Assembly: GCA_032622095.1 (NCBI GenBank)
Contig: CP136061.1
Location: forward strand, 56,061,762-56,125,761
Direction: 5' to 3'
Source: Siphonodentalium dalli
Lineage: Eukaryota > Mollusca > Scaphopoda > Gadilida > Siphonodentaliidae
DNA length: 64,000 bases
The translations under genes and the position numbers were made by a program. Shown in pieces: positions 54,871-64,000 of the stretch (positions within the stretch are counted from its first letter, which is position 1; every line of letters begins with the position of its first letter). The notes below the pieces were generated by a model. That model was not told the origin of the DNA and made no database searches. It saw only the letters and a program-made list of their open reading frames with translations.

Positions 54871-54960
54871 ACATGACTGAATCGCCCATTTCCGTGCGAC
54901 ATGACTGGATCGCCCATTTCCGTGCGACATGTCCTGGATCGCCCATTTCCGTGCGACATA
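54871..54960. repeat. 28-30-bp minisatellite, three units
   Basis: ATCGCCCATTTCCGTGCGAC occurs three times, starting at about 54881, 54909 and 54939. The three overlapping minus frames here are by-products. Confidence 0.9.
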
Positions 54961-55410
54961 TGCCACGTTGTACAACAACCTTTGAAAATGTATTCAGGGT
55001 TCCAGCGAGAACTCCAATTGGAAGAGCAACATAATTCGTTTTAACTTGGCTATTTAGATCCATTGCAAAAAATGTCAAAAACCTCGTGTGATATCTAAAA
55101 TCGTTTTGTTGTCGACCAATTAAGCCCCCAATTGACAGTACTGTATTGTATTAATGCTCGATTTTGTCATTTTCTTGGAATCTAATTGGTCGAGCAATAA
55201 ATTAAATACTTTTAATTATACGTACTTTATTTGCCCCGAACAATATTGAGACTATTGATGGGAATGTCTCGAGCATAAATCACTGACAATACATCGACAA
55301 TTTCTTTTCTTTTAAAGGGGTACTGTACTCAAAAATATTGATGGTTTATTACGCCACATGTGGTGTATCTAGTTTCGGTGATTTTGATATTGTGTGGTGG
55401 ACTGGACGAA
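54961..55410. other. unassigned; isolated family H terminus
   Basis: TTAAAGGGGTACTGTACTC at 55312-55330 is a family H (TTAA) left end with no matching right end found. Otherwise nothing is recognised. Confidence 0.45.
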
Positions 55411-56650
55411 TGTATTCTTGGAGATTTTTTGTACCTCACTCAATCGTACCAATAGAATCACGTATATGCTGAAATTGTAAAGTTAACGGCACCGGTGTAT
55501 AATATGTTTTTGAAAATATGATAAATCGTATCCATAGGGTCAGGACAGGCTGAAATTGTGAACTTAAAGTCACCGGTGTAATAATATGTTGTTGAAAATA
55601 TAAATAATCTGATAGCCTGAAAATAATATATCACCCATTGGGAGCCCCATGGTGTATTCTTGGATATTTTTATTTGTACCTTACGCAATCGTACCGATAG
55701 AATCACGTAGATGCTTAAATTGTAAAGTTAACGTCACCGGTGTATAATATGTTTTTGAAAATGTGATAAATCGTATCGATAGAGTCAGGACAGGCTGAAA
55801 TTGTAAACTTAAAGTCACTTGTTGTTGAACATATAAATAATTTGATAGACTGAAAATAATATGTAACCCATTGGGAACCCCTGGTGAATTGTGGGTAGTT
55901 TCATTGTGATTCTCCGCCATCTTTATTTTCTGGAATTATCACCAAGATTTCTCCCCTCGATTCTCTTAAAATACACCCGAGTCGGTCAAATTCTTTTGAT
56001 AATTCTATCTAAATACATCTTAGCTACTATTCGGATGGCATACTATGGCTTTAGGTCACAAGTTAGGTCGCCAGCCAGTCAGGGAAAGTGTCGAGTTCAC
56101 AGCGCAGTCATCTCGAGCGAAAGATTGGGCGACGCGACAGACTGCTTTATCGGCAACGCCCCCAGGAATAATTACTAATCCGCTCAGCGAGTACGGTACA
56201 CATTCAGAGCACTCGGCTGGCAAAAGCTATTATTACCGCCACGAAGTGGGTGTACACTGGTGTTCAGATCTGTATAGACTCATGGTCCAATGGAGAAATA
56301 TATTCTTGGATATTTTTTTTTTTACCTTACTCAATCGTACCAATAGAATCACGTATATGCTGAAATTGTAATGTTAACGGCACCAGTGTATAATACGTTT
56401 TTGAAAATATGATAAATCGTATCCATAGGGTCAGGACAGGCTGAAATTGTAAACTTAAAGTCACCGGTGTAATAATATGTTGTTGAAAATATAAATACTC
56501 TGATAGCCTGAAAATAATGTATAACCCTTTGGGAACCCCTGTGTAGTGAAGTGAATTATGGGTAATTTTAATTGGAGCGCGCATGTCTGTTCTGTCGGAG
56601 ACTTGGATTAACCGCCATCTTTTATTTTCTGGTCATCAAGTCAAAATTGT
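55411..56650. repeat. three copies of a ~242-bp repeat unit
   Basis: Units start at TATTCTTGGAGATTTT or similar at about 55411, 55653 and 56299. All contain TAGAATCACGTATATGC-like, GTCAGGACAGGCTGAAATTG and TTGGGAACCCC-like landmarks. The second and third units also share the downstream CCGCCATCTTTATTTTCTGG-like block (about 55914 and 56611), so a longer ~650-bp segment may have been duplicated. Frames on minus (55458-55920, 56327-56584) are parallel translations of the same repeat. Confidence 0.85.
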
Positions 56651-57325
56651 ATCGTATACACAATGTGTTTGTACCGATGGATGTATCGCGACTCGACTCG
56701 TTTTCGTAGTCATATAGGGCCTATATAACCTATGATCACGAAAACGAGCAGAGTCCAGGAATTGTACATTCACTTCCAATAGTATAGATTCACTGCAATC
56801 TGCCGCGGAATTTCCCAAAATTGTAGGCTACTTTCATTTTCAATAGGATTTTCCACTTTCACTTTTCACTTTTACCACGCAAAGCGACCTTAGTTGACAC
56901 ATATATATGGCACACTGGCTGAGTCCATGACAAATAGGTTATGTAGAATGCTTCTTTCGTTTAATTAAAGCTCACCTCGTTAAAACGCATGTCAATCGTA
57001 TTTGTTTACAAATTGCATTGGGTGCGACGATTTGCAGTAGGTCCCGATTTGTGGAGATCACATTGCGGAAGTCCCCGAATTCGCGGAGGTCCCCTAAATG
57101 GGCGATATATATAGATTTTAATAGGGAACGGGTGCGTATATGTCAATTGATACGTATCTTAAACAAATAACGACACGATCATCATAATAAAGGTCAGTTC
57201 TATCAATTATATATGCGCCGAGTTCACTTGGTGCAAATCAAACGGCGATAAATATTCTCGTGTGCCAGAAGGACTCCTTAAAGTTGTGAATAAGATTAAT
57301 ATTTATTAGATGGTATTTAACAAGT
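56651..57325. other. unassigned sequence
   Basis: CGACTCGTTTTCGTAG and CTACG-free inverted CGAAAACGAG motifs near 56695-56750 hint at a small fold-back. Otherwise nothing is recognised. Confidence 0.35.
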
Positions 57326-57359
57326 CATTAGTTAGCGCCTATATTAGCGCTAACTAATG
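57326..57359. repeat. short perfect inverted repeat
   Basis: CATTAGTTAGCGC (57326-57338) and its reverse complement GCGCTAACTAATG (57347-57359) flank an 8-bp loop. Confidence 0.85.
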
Positions 57360-57625
57360 AATAATATTTTATATTATAATTATATTATAATTTATATTTA
57401 TGGCTAATAATATGATCTTAGTGGCGTTACCATTTCTGACTATGGTTTTCTTGTTGCTTAATAGGTCAGGTATAAATTGTTTGCATGGGTGAACCTGACC
57501 GGCAATAAATATATATCTTTACTCGACACTTACCGTGACTACATTAAACTGGATGAAATATAAAAGTCCACGTGTGATACGATTGTTTTCTTCTAAATAA
57601 GATATAAATTATAAAATACATAATA

Positions 57626-57730
57626 CAGTAATGTCCAAAGTGATTGACCATTTAACCACATCTGAATTACGGGTATTTTTTCAGGATTTAGTCGGAAATA
57701 TGGCTTGTTGCCATTCATTGGCAAGCTGTA
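57626..57730 (+). mobile_element. half copy of the mariner-type MITE
   Basis: It starts TA-CAGTAATGTCCAAAG (57624) and matches the left half of the 48850 element as far as GGCTTGTTGCCATTCATTGG, then stops at the hairpin apex. The right half is absent. Confidence 0.82.
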
Positions 57731-58290
57731 CATATGTGAGATTTAGTTTAAACATATTGTATTGCCATATAATATATACATGTATATATACATACAACAA
57801 TTGGGATTGGGATACAAGTGCCGACACTTAGATTTGTCCCGTTCCCAGATAAACAAACAGGGGTTAGAGAGGCACCGACCGAATCAACAAGGCAAATATA
57901 CATATATTGTTAATGTATTTATAATGTGTATACTATGTTAGAGCGGGTTGAACAACGGCGGGGCGTTGTATGCAGGACAATAATCTGCAATGTCATATAG
58001 TATATCTTTGGTATATAAATTCAGTGAGATCTTGGTTACTGGTTACTGAGGGGGCGGGCGTGATAAGTACTGGATTAATGGTCTGATGTGTGGTGGGAGT
58101 TGTGGCCAGGTCGGGCGGTGCCTCACTAAACAAAGTATAAAGCGGCAAACAAACAAACAAAAATATATATTTTTTCAGTTAGTGCAACAAAGAAAATGGT
58201 ATATTGGGTAACTCCCATACATGTATGTAATTTTGTTTTGTATTATGTTTTATAATAAGTAAGAAGTTTTGTATTAAGACTGATCCAAGT
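57731..58290. other. unassigned, with probable LINE e 3' untranslated sequence
   Basis: No gene. The AT-rich AAACAAACAAACAAAAATAT run near 58148-58167 could be close to the 3' end of LINE e, which reads leftward. Confidence 0.4.
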
Positions 58291-58299
58291 CCACTGGAT

Positions 58300-59422
58300 T
58301 CACGAGAATCGTTCTGACAGTGCAATGTATTTATGAACGGCCAAGAACATTTCAGTATTATCGCGGTCACTAATTATGGGGTTTCCTATTACTAGGTTTT
58401 CAAGGGTTATATTACCAAATTGTATCAAATTATCGAATAGTTCCTGTCTTATTTGTGTATAATGAACACATTCAAAGAAGTAGTGATAAGCATCTTCGAT
58501 CGGGCTACCACGCGCACACGATGGAGATAAAGCTATATAGTTATTTAATTTGTCGAGATTAAGATCGCTACAGCAGCATCTTATTCTACAATGAAGAATG
58601 TTCAGTGTACGTTTACCTGTATTATAGTACCTTGGCGGTCTTGGCATTTTCACCTCAATAGCATTTTTAAAAGGGTCCGTTTTTAAACACCTCTGCTCGG
58701 GTTTTAATTGATTCCACTCGTTAACACAGGACGGGAAAAATGTTGCGCGGAAACTGGGTGCCGCTCGAAAGGGAATAAAGTTGGTACCGTTCCTCAAGTT
58801 ATAATCTGTTGAATCTTCTACTTTCTGTGGTAAGGCTTTTAGTAAATAATTTGGGGCGTTTCCGGTTGCGATTTTATGAAACAGTGTCATTTTTTTGACG
58901 TGTCGGCGTTCAGATAGTGTTTGCCAACCCACTTCTGAGAGTAGGCGAACGTTGGGTACGGACCTTGTACAACCAGAAACTATTCGTGCGGCATCACTGT
59001 AAGTTTTCCAATTTTGTGAGGTGAATATCGGCGGCACACGCCCAGACGGGGCTTGCATATTCTAGGATCGGTCTAATAAACGAGAAGTACATAATTTCTA
59101 GAGTGTGGCGATTTAATATGTTCTTTAATTTTCGTAACTGTGATAATCGGGATGATGCTTTCTTGTATATTGATAGTATGTGTATATCCCATTTGAAATT
59201 AACTTGTAATTCGACGCCTAAATGTTGGTGTGTTTGGGCAAAGCTCACCGGTGTCCCAGCAAAATCAAGGCAAGGGTGTTGATTGTTTGCTCGGCTGAAT
59301 AGGAGGGCGTTTGTTTTATCCGGATTGAAATTCACTAGCCACCTAGCTGCCCAGTCATGAAGGGAGTTTAAATCACAATTGAGATTTGTTTCAATATCTT
59401 CAGTAATAAGTGCGGTTTGCAT
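58300..59422 (-). pseudogene. LINE e RT thumb and C-terminal region
   Basis: Frame 58994-59422 reads WAARWLVNFNPDKTNALLFS, QHLGVELQVNFKWDIHI and LEIMYFSFIRPILEYASPVW, directly after the FADD box. Frame 58300-59058 (252 residues) continues with AARIVSGCTRSVPNVRLLSE, ATFFPSCVNEWNQLKPEQ and IRCCCSDLNLDKLNNYIALS, and ends with the Cys/His signature CARGSPIEDAYHYFFECVHY. The two frames overlap by 65 bases, so one frameshift separates them. It is the best-preserved RT C-terminus in the window. Confidence 0.87.
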
Positions 59423-59459
59423 TATACACGTGTCATCGGCGAACAGGCGCGTGACCGAA

Positions 59460-60804
59460 GTAATGTTATCGGCTATATGTCATTGATGTATATCAAAAAT
59501 AGAGTAGGGCCGATAACTGACCCTTGAGGGACACCAGCACCAATTGTTTTGTATGACGACAAGTCATTGTTAACCCTAACTCTCTGCATACGGATATGGA
59601 GATAACTACCGAACCACTTTAATAAGCTGCCAGAAATGCCATAGCGTTCAAGTTTCAGGAGTAGGCCGCGATGCTAAACTTTGACAAACGCCTTTGAGAC
59701 ATCACAAAAAACGTCACAGGTTGTCAGACCATCATCCGCCGCTTGCGATAATTTGTGATATATTTTTAATAGCTGTAATTCGGTACTATGTCCAGGTAAG
59801 AAGCCAGATTGGTATTCATACAAGAGATGTTGTCGTGCAAATGACTAAAGACCTTTTTAAATATGATTTTTTCGAAAACTTTGGCTATACAACATAACAG
59901 GGAAATGGGTCTATAGTTATTTGCATCCCGTCTATCCCCTTTTTTGTAAATTGGAATAACATCGGCTTTTTTCCATTCAGACGGGAAGATACACGAGTTA
60001 AGTGACTGGTTAAAAATTATCTTTAGTGGTTTACACACGGTAAATTTGGTTTCACGCAACATCCGGTTACTTATTTCATCAGGCCAGTAGCTTTTCCAGA
60101 TGGCAAGGCTTTCAGTATGGTTTGGATTTCAGACTCACTGGTAGTTAATGAGCTCGGTGTTTTCTTAGTTCTGAATCCGAAAGTAGGCAATTCGCCTGGT
60201 AAATTCGATATTAGACTATTTTTCATGAATGTTTCGTTAATAAATTCTGCTTTCTTGAGGTCATCTTCGATGACATCCCCCGAGTCTAACAGGTCTGGTA
60301 TGCTGGTATCCGAGTTGAAATTGTTTAAAAATTGTTTGGTGATTTTCCAGAATTGTTTTGAGTTTTTTTCCAATGTCAGGGAACAGTCAATCTTTTCCAT
60401 GAACGTGGCCTTTGCAATTTTTTTCATATTATTTGCTTTATTTCGGGCGCGCTTATAAATGTCCCAATGGTGGGGTGTATTTTTGTTTATGGCAATTTTT
60501 CTTAGGCGATCACGCTTTCTTATCTGAGTTCGCAATTTGGAGTCAAACCATGGTTTGTCATCTGTCCTAATTGTCGCCATGTGATTAGGTATTCATGTTT
60601 TAGCTATGTTCAGGCTCGTCGGCAAAGTGAGAATAAGCCGAGGAAACTGTTAGTGAACTTCTCAACCATGTTGTTTACACAAGGTATGTCGTCGTCACCA
60701 CGGAGGTGACTAGGCCAATCAGTGTTACTGATAATATTATTCATTTTCACAAAGTTCGCTTTGTTATAATTCCAGACACATCTTTTGGTAGGTTTAGAGA
60801 CCAT
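59460..60804 (-). pseudogene. LINE e linker, RT fingers and palm
   Basis: Frame 60610-60804: KPTKRCVWNYNKANFVKMNN. Frame 60071-60580 (169 residues): DDKPWFDSKLRTQIRKRDRL, KQFWKITKQFLNNF and ILKALPSGKATG. Frame 59766-60062: FPSEWKKADVIPIYKKGDRR and NNYRPISLLCCIAKVFEKII, the first RT motifs. Between about 59766 and 59460, other frames read DVFCDVSKAF (first Asp block) with a stop, and GAGVPQGSVIGPTLFLIYIN, followed by a stop. The catalytic LFADDTCIMQ lies at about 59420-59447. All motifs exist but the frame is interrupted at least four times. Confidence 0.85.
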
Positions 60805-60860
60805 ACGATCACAGACAATTTCGACACACGTTGCGCGATGGTCTGACCTGGGACTATGTG

Positions 60861-61029
60861 TTATATTAGTCCCAGGTCTGACACACCGGGCTCAAGTGTT
60901 GAGGGATTAAGCGCCGATACGGTATCAGAGATGACAAGAAAACTAAGATGCATGCATCAGGTCGGCCGTGAACTATCTACAATAGAATTGTTGTAGCTAT
61001 CGATTATACATTTTGGAACACCTGTCTGT
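60861..61029. other. unassigned sequence
   Basis: Nothing is recognised beyond the inverted repeat at the LINE e 5' border. Confidence 0.4.
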
Positions 61030-61661
61030 ATGTATGTGTGTATGCATGAATGCATGTGTGTATGTGTTATAGACTCTAACACTGCTCGACTGATCCGACT
61101 CGGATTTGGTATTTAACGTGTCAACTTGACCTGGCTCATAGGCATGTTTCTGGACCTTGACCGATCCGACTAAAAATTTGTGTGTAGGACTACTTCGATC
61201 CCGGGAGCAATATTGACGGGTCCAATTTCACGTGGGACCATGTTCTCGAACGTGCTGATGTAGGCATGTTTCTGGACTATTTGGACGGGTCAAATCTTGA
61301 TCCCGACCTGACTTTGACATTCAAAAAGATCAATTCAAGGTCAAATCTGGTAAAACGAAGTATTTCAACGAAATATAATACCTACTGTTACTTTTGTCCC
61401 AGGAGTGTTTCGGGTGGGTCAAATTATGACCCTGACCTGATCTTGACATTCAAAATTGTCAATTCAAGGTCAAATCGGGTAAAGCCGGGCGGATTTCGAC
61501 GGGTACTTTTGTCGTGACTTTTGTCCGGGGAGTGTTTTGGGCGGGTCAAATCGTGACCCGACATGACGTTCACCTTTAAAATGGTCAATTCAAGGTTAAA
61601 TCGCGCAATTCTCCGAAAATCAGAGGGGAACATCCCGGACGAAGTAGGGTCCACCAGCTAC
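61030..61661 (+). mobile_element. Helitron-like non-autonomous element, copy at 61 kb
   Basis: It starts with CTGTCTGTATGTATGTGTG-type sequence (as at 12123) and CTGATCCGACTCGGATTTGG. The body has three ~125-bp units marked by GTCAATTCAAGGTCAAAT-like sequence at about 61331, 61457 and 61585. The 3' end has CCC...GGG around GGACGAAGTA (about 61634-61649), TCCACCAG and CTAC (61658-61661), a variant of the CTRR end. Overlapping frames (61266-61654) arise from the repeat. Confidence 0.65.
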
Positions 61662-63210
61662 TATTATATATTTCTAGATTTAGTTACAAACTAAATACCT
61701 GTATATTGTACAAAGAAATGTTTGACAAATATATCTGTATCAATATTACCATACGGGTCATTAAAATAGATACGACGAAACAAATTTTGAAGGGTGCATG
61801 GTATCAGGTAAATTTTTATATTTCAAATGATGACAGGAATGCGGAAAGTTGAAGTACCTACGTAATACTGGCTATCCGAATGAAGAGATATACATGTATA
61901 TAAAAACCAAAATAGAAGATGACTGCTGGCGACAATGTTTTCCAAAAAAAATCAAAGCATTCGATAGCTCCCATCTAGTTGTCAGCCCGAAGATCAATAT
62001 AAAGTGTGGTGACTATCAGATGAGGGATATGACTGTACAGTTGCTAAACAATTCAGTCACGCAAAAGAGGATCAAACAGTAAGATACCAAATTGCTGCCT
62101 GTTGTAATGTTTTTTAACGAAATTCGGGAAAATTAGATTACTCTCCCCCTGGTTATCCAGAAGATCATTGTGGAATCTGGTGACGATCGGACAAGGGGTG
62201 TCGTCTGTAGGATCAACCAAATTATTTAGCCATAAAAATAGTAAAATTCAAGATCACCGCTGGCAGTGATGTCTTCACAAGGACAGCTTGAGAACAAAAC
62301 ATGGCTCACATCTAGCGGTGACCCAAACTATCCACATGAGAAAAAGTTCTCCAATAAAAGCTGGCTGCAGGGTGCGCCAATTGATTCAAATTCGAAATTT
62401 AACAGGGTGTACTGCTTGTGGCCATGTTTTCCCCGCAAATTTGATAGACTGATGGACAAAACCACTGAATCCGTTGAATCAATATACATGTATACATGGA
62501 TTAATGTATATGCATTGTTATACACAGTACTGGTATATAAAGGTACTGAAAATAACAATATTACTAGTATACACAAAATAAACCATATATCATGGCTATG
62601 GGTTCTAATATCCGAATATGACAGCTGATAACTTGGTGTGAATTGAAGAGTGGTGGTGTCTCACGCATATCTAACCCTCCATGTTAGCAACATGCCATTA
62701 AATGTCATAAGTATAATCTAGCTTGAGGACAGAAGTTATCCATAAAAACCCCCCTTAATTCAACCAGGTCATCGCGATGTATGGTCGATCACATGATGAT
62801 CTAGGGGGGGATTAGAATTGTTGTATAAAAACAGCACTGCATGTAAATATAAAATAAAATAGTGCTACATCTTATTACAGATTATTGCCATATATAATCA
62901 GTGACTATACAGACAGTCTGACAAAATAAAGTTTCAGTGACACTCTATCCGAAGAGGGGAATAATTCCATCTGTTACAGTCAATGGAGCAATTATGAATC
63001 TGGAAAGGTGAAATTTCTAAGTAATACTAGATATCGACATGACGCGATAACATATAACGTAAATGCAATATGGCCGCTGGCGACCATTTTTTCCTATAAA
63101 ATTAAAAAAATATTTGATAGCTCTCATCTGATAGATCAATATCAAGATAAATATGAAGTTTAGTGATGATCGGATGAGTGAAGTGGACTGTGCTAAACGG
63201 TTTAGTAATG
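61662..63210. repeat. diverged duplicate modules around GCTGGCGAC
   Basis: About 61845-62060 and 62995-63200 align in the same orientation. Shared landmarks include CTAAGTAATACTAG-like, GCTGGCGACAATGTTTTCC-like, GATAGCTCCCATCT-like and GCTAAAC. A weaker third match lies at about 62150-62290. Open frames (61849-62082, 62266-62628) have no known domain and follow the repeat. Its origin is unknown. Confidence 0.55.
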
Positions 63211-63510
63211 CTTAAAAAGATTTTTACCTTAATATTTTTATGTTCACTTTATAAACTTCACTGAGTCATCTTTGTCATGTATTGAGTTTGATATCTTTTG
63301 TTAACAGTTTATAAATCATGTATGTCTCATGTTTGTTATTTTAATTTATGTGTTTATTATCATTAAATAAAGTTGAATTCCTTAAAAAGATTCTTACCTC
63401 AATGTTTTTATGTTCACTTTATAAACTCCACTGAGTCATCTTTGTCATGTATTGAATTTGATATCTTTTGTTAACAGTTCATAAATTATGTATGTCTCGT
63501 GTTCGTTATT
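63211..63510 (+). repeat. 170-bp tandem duplication
   Basis: A unit starting CTTAAAAAGATT occurs at 63211 and 63381; about 130 bp match with few changes, including CACTGAGTCATCTTTGTCAT. The first copy ends with CATTAAATAAAGTTGAATTC. Confidence 0.9.
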
Positions 63511-64000
63511 ATATTATATACACTTTATAGTGTGTTTCAGAACGAAAACAAAATGAATAAAATCAACAAATTTGTAAATTTAAAAACAATTCAAACGTTG
63601 TTGTATTCCATGTCCCAGCCCGGACATATACACCAAATTTCAATAATATTCATTGAGAAACAACGGACCAAACGCCATACAACACCCCGTATGCATCTTT
63701 TATTCCGAGTTGGCCTTTTATTCCGAGTTGGCACGCGCCGATTGGGCGAGTTACCCCTGGGGCGAGTACGCCGATTCCGACACCTTTTCTATTTGCAGCA
63801 GGTTAAGTTTACGCGTAATTTAATTTACAAAGTTCCCCAATTGGTATCGTAAATAGAGCGACCTTATTTGACAGAGAATGCCTCTGTTATTGATTATAAA
63901 GTTGCTATACATTAAAAACGACAATTCACATGCTCGTTCAAGCGCAGTAGTCTATTTTCCCCATGTTAAAGGACATCCACAAATACTAAATAACGCTAAC
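63511..64000. other. unassigned right end of the window
   Basis: An open frame of 117 residues (63499-63852) contains an 18-bp duplication of TTTTATTCCGAGTTGGC (about 63699-63732) encoding LLFRVG twice, and then Arg-rich sequence from a GC-rich stretch. I recognise no domain and doubt it is a gene. Confidence 0.4.

Larger units (their letters stand above)
58291..60860 (-). mobile_element. LINE e, CR1/Jockey-like, 5'-truncated in the endonuclease
   Basis: Read on minus from about 60860 to about 58290. The first recognisable codons are SDHRATCVEIVCDRMVSKPT, the end of the endonuclease domain (SDHxP-type motif), so almost all of that domain is missing. RT and C-terminal motifs follow in order, with a few frameshifts and stops. 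A ~16-bp inverted repeat of GTCTGACCTGGGACTA sits exactly at the 5' end (60842-60886). Confidence 0.87.

Noticed and set aside
54630-55078. three overlapping minus frames sharing a repeated motif
   Set aside because: The repeat is the 28-30-bp minisatellite at 54871-54960 read in three frames.
61849-62628. 77- and 120-residue plus-strand frames
   Set aside because: The sequence is shared with diverged copies at 62995-63200 whose frames are broken, so coding is unlikely.
63499-63852. 117-residue open frame near the right end
   Set aside because: It spans the end of a 170-bp duplication, an 18-bp duplication and a GC-rich block, with no recognised domain.
1-64000. possible CRISPR arrays, phage or bacterial operons
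   Set aside because: No regular short-repeat/unique-spacer array, no operon-like gene packing and no ribosome binding sites. All periodic sequence is minisatellite or transposon-derived.

Overview
This is a eukaryotic window, AT-rich and made mostly of repeats, with no bacterial or phage gene organisation. The repeat families look molluscan, most likely bivalve or another lophotrochozoan: elements starting TTAGCTCACCTGAG, elements starting with a TATACCCCC palindrome, runs of CGTCCGTC, several CR1/Jockey-like LINEs and a Helitron helicase remnant. The taxon is an inference from remembered family resemblance. I see no rRNA, tRNA, CRISPR array or intact host gene.

Layout. 0-12.4 kb: four copies of repeat family A, one family B repeat with ~174-bp internal tandem units, small palindromic MITEs, and Helitron-like non-autonomous copies with a GATATC-rich array. 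12.4-24 kb: a 5'-truncated LINE whose 3' reverse-transcriptase (RT) ORF is open (13860-14930), a complex of fold-back elements (16.2-19.2 kb), and a ~4.8-kb LINE insertion on the minus strand (19177-23961) bounded by a 17-bp direct repeat. 24-27.2 kb: dispersed repeats and unassigned sequence. 27.2-47.5 kb: two pieces of one degraded FEM-1-like ankyrin gene (27168-27555 and ~46164-47512), 18.6 kb apart. Between them lie a Helitron helicase remnant, an ~8.4-kb inverted duplication (28057-36452), a fold-back element with tandem-repeat arms (36466-39300), two minisatellites and two minus-strand LINEs. 47.5-64 kb: dispersed repeats, a mariner-type MITE, TTAA-flanked (piggyBac-type) MITEs, a decayed C2H2 zinc-finger sequence (minus, ~51.06-51.66 kb), two more LINE pieces, several minisatellites, a third Helitron-like copy and a tandem duplication near the right end.

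How the parts fit together. The most informative structure is the inverted duplication at 28-36.5 kb. Its arms look about 98% identical where I compared them. Each arm carries a different 2.2-2.4-kb inverted-repeat insertion that the other arm lacks, so the window holds its own empty sites and target-site duplications for both. The host-gene remnants look like pseudogenes because the reading frame changes repeatedly over short distances. No cellular pathway can be reconstructed here. Most open frames are by-products of tandem repeats or pieces of transposons.
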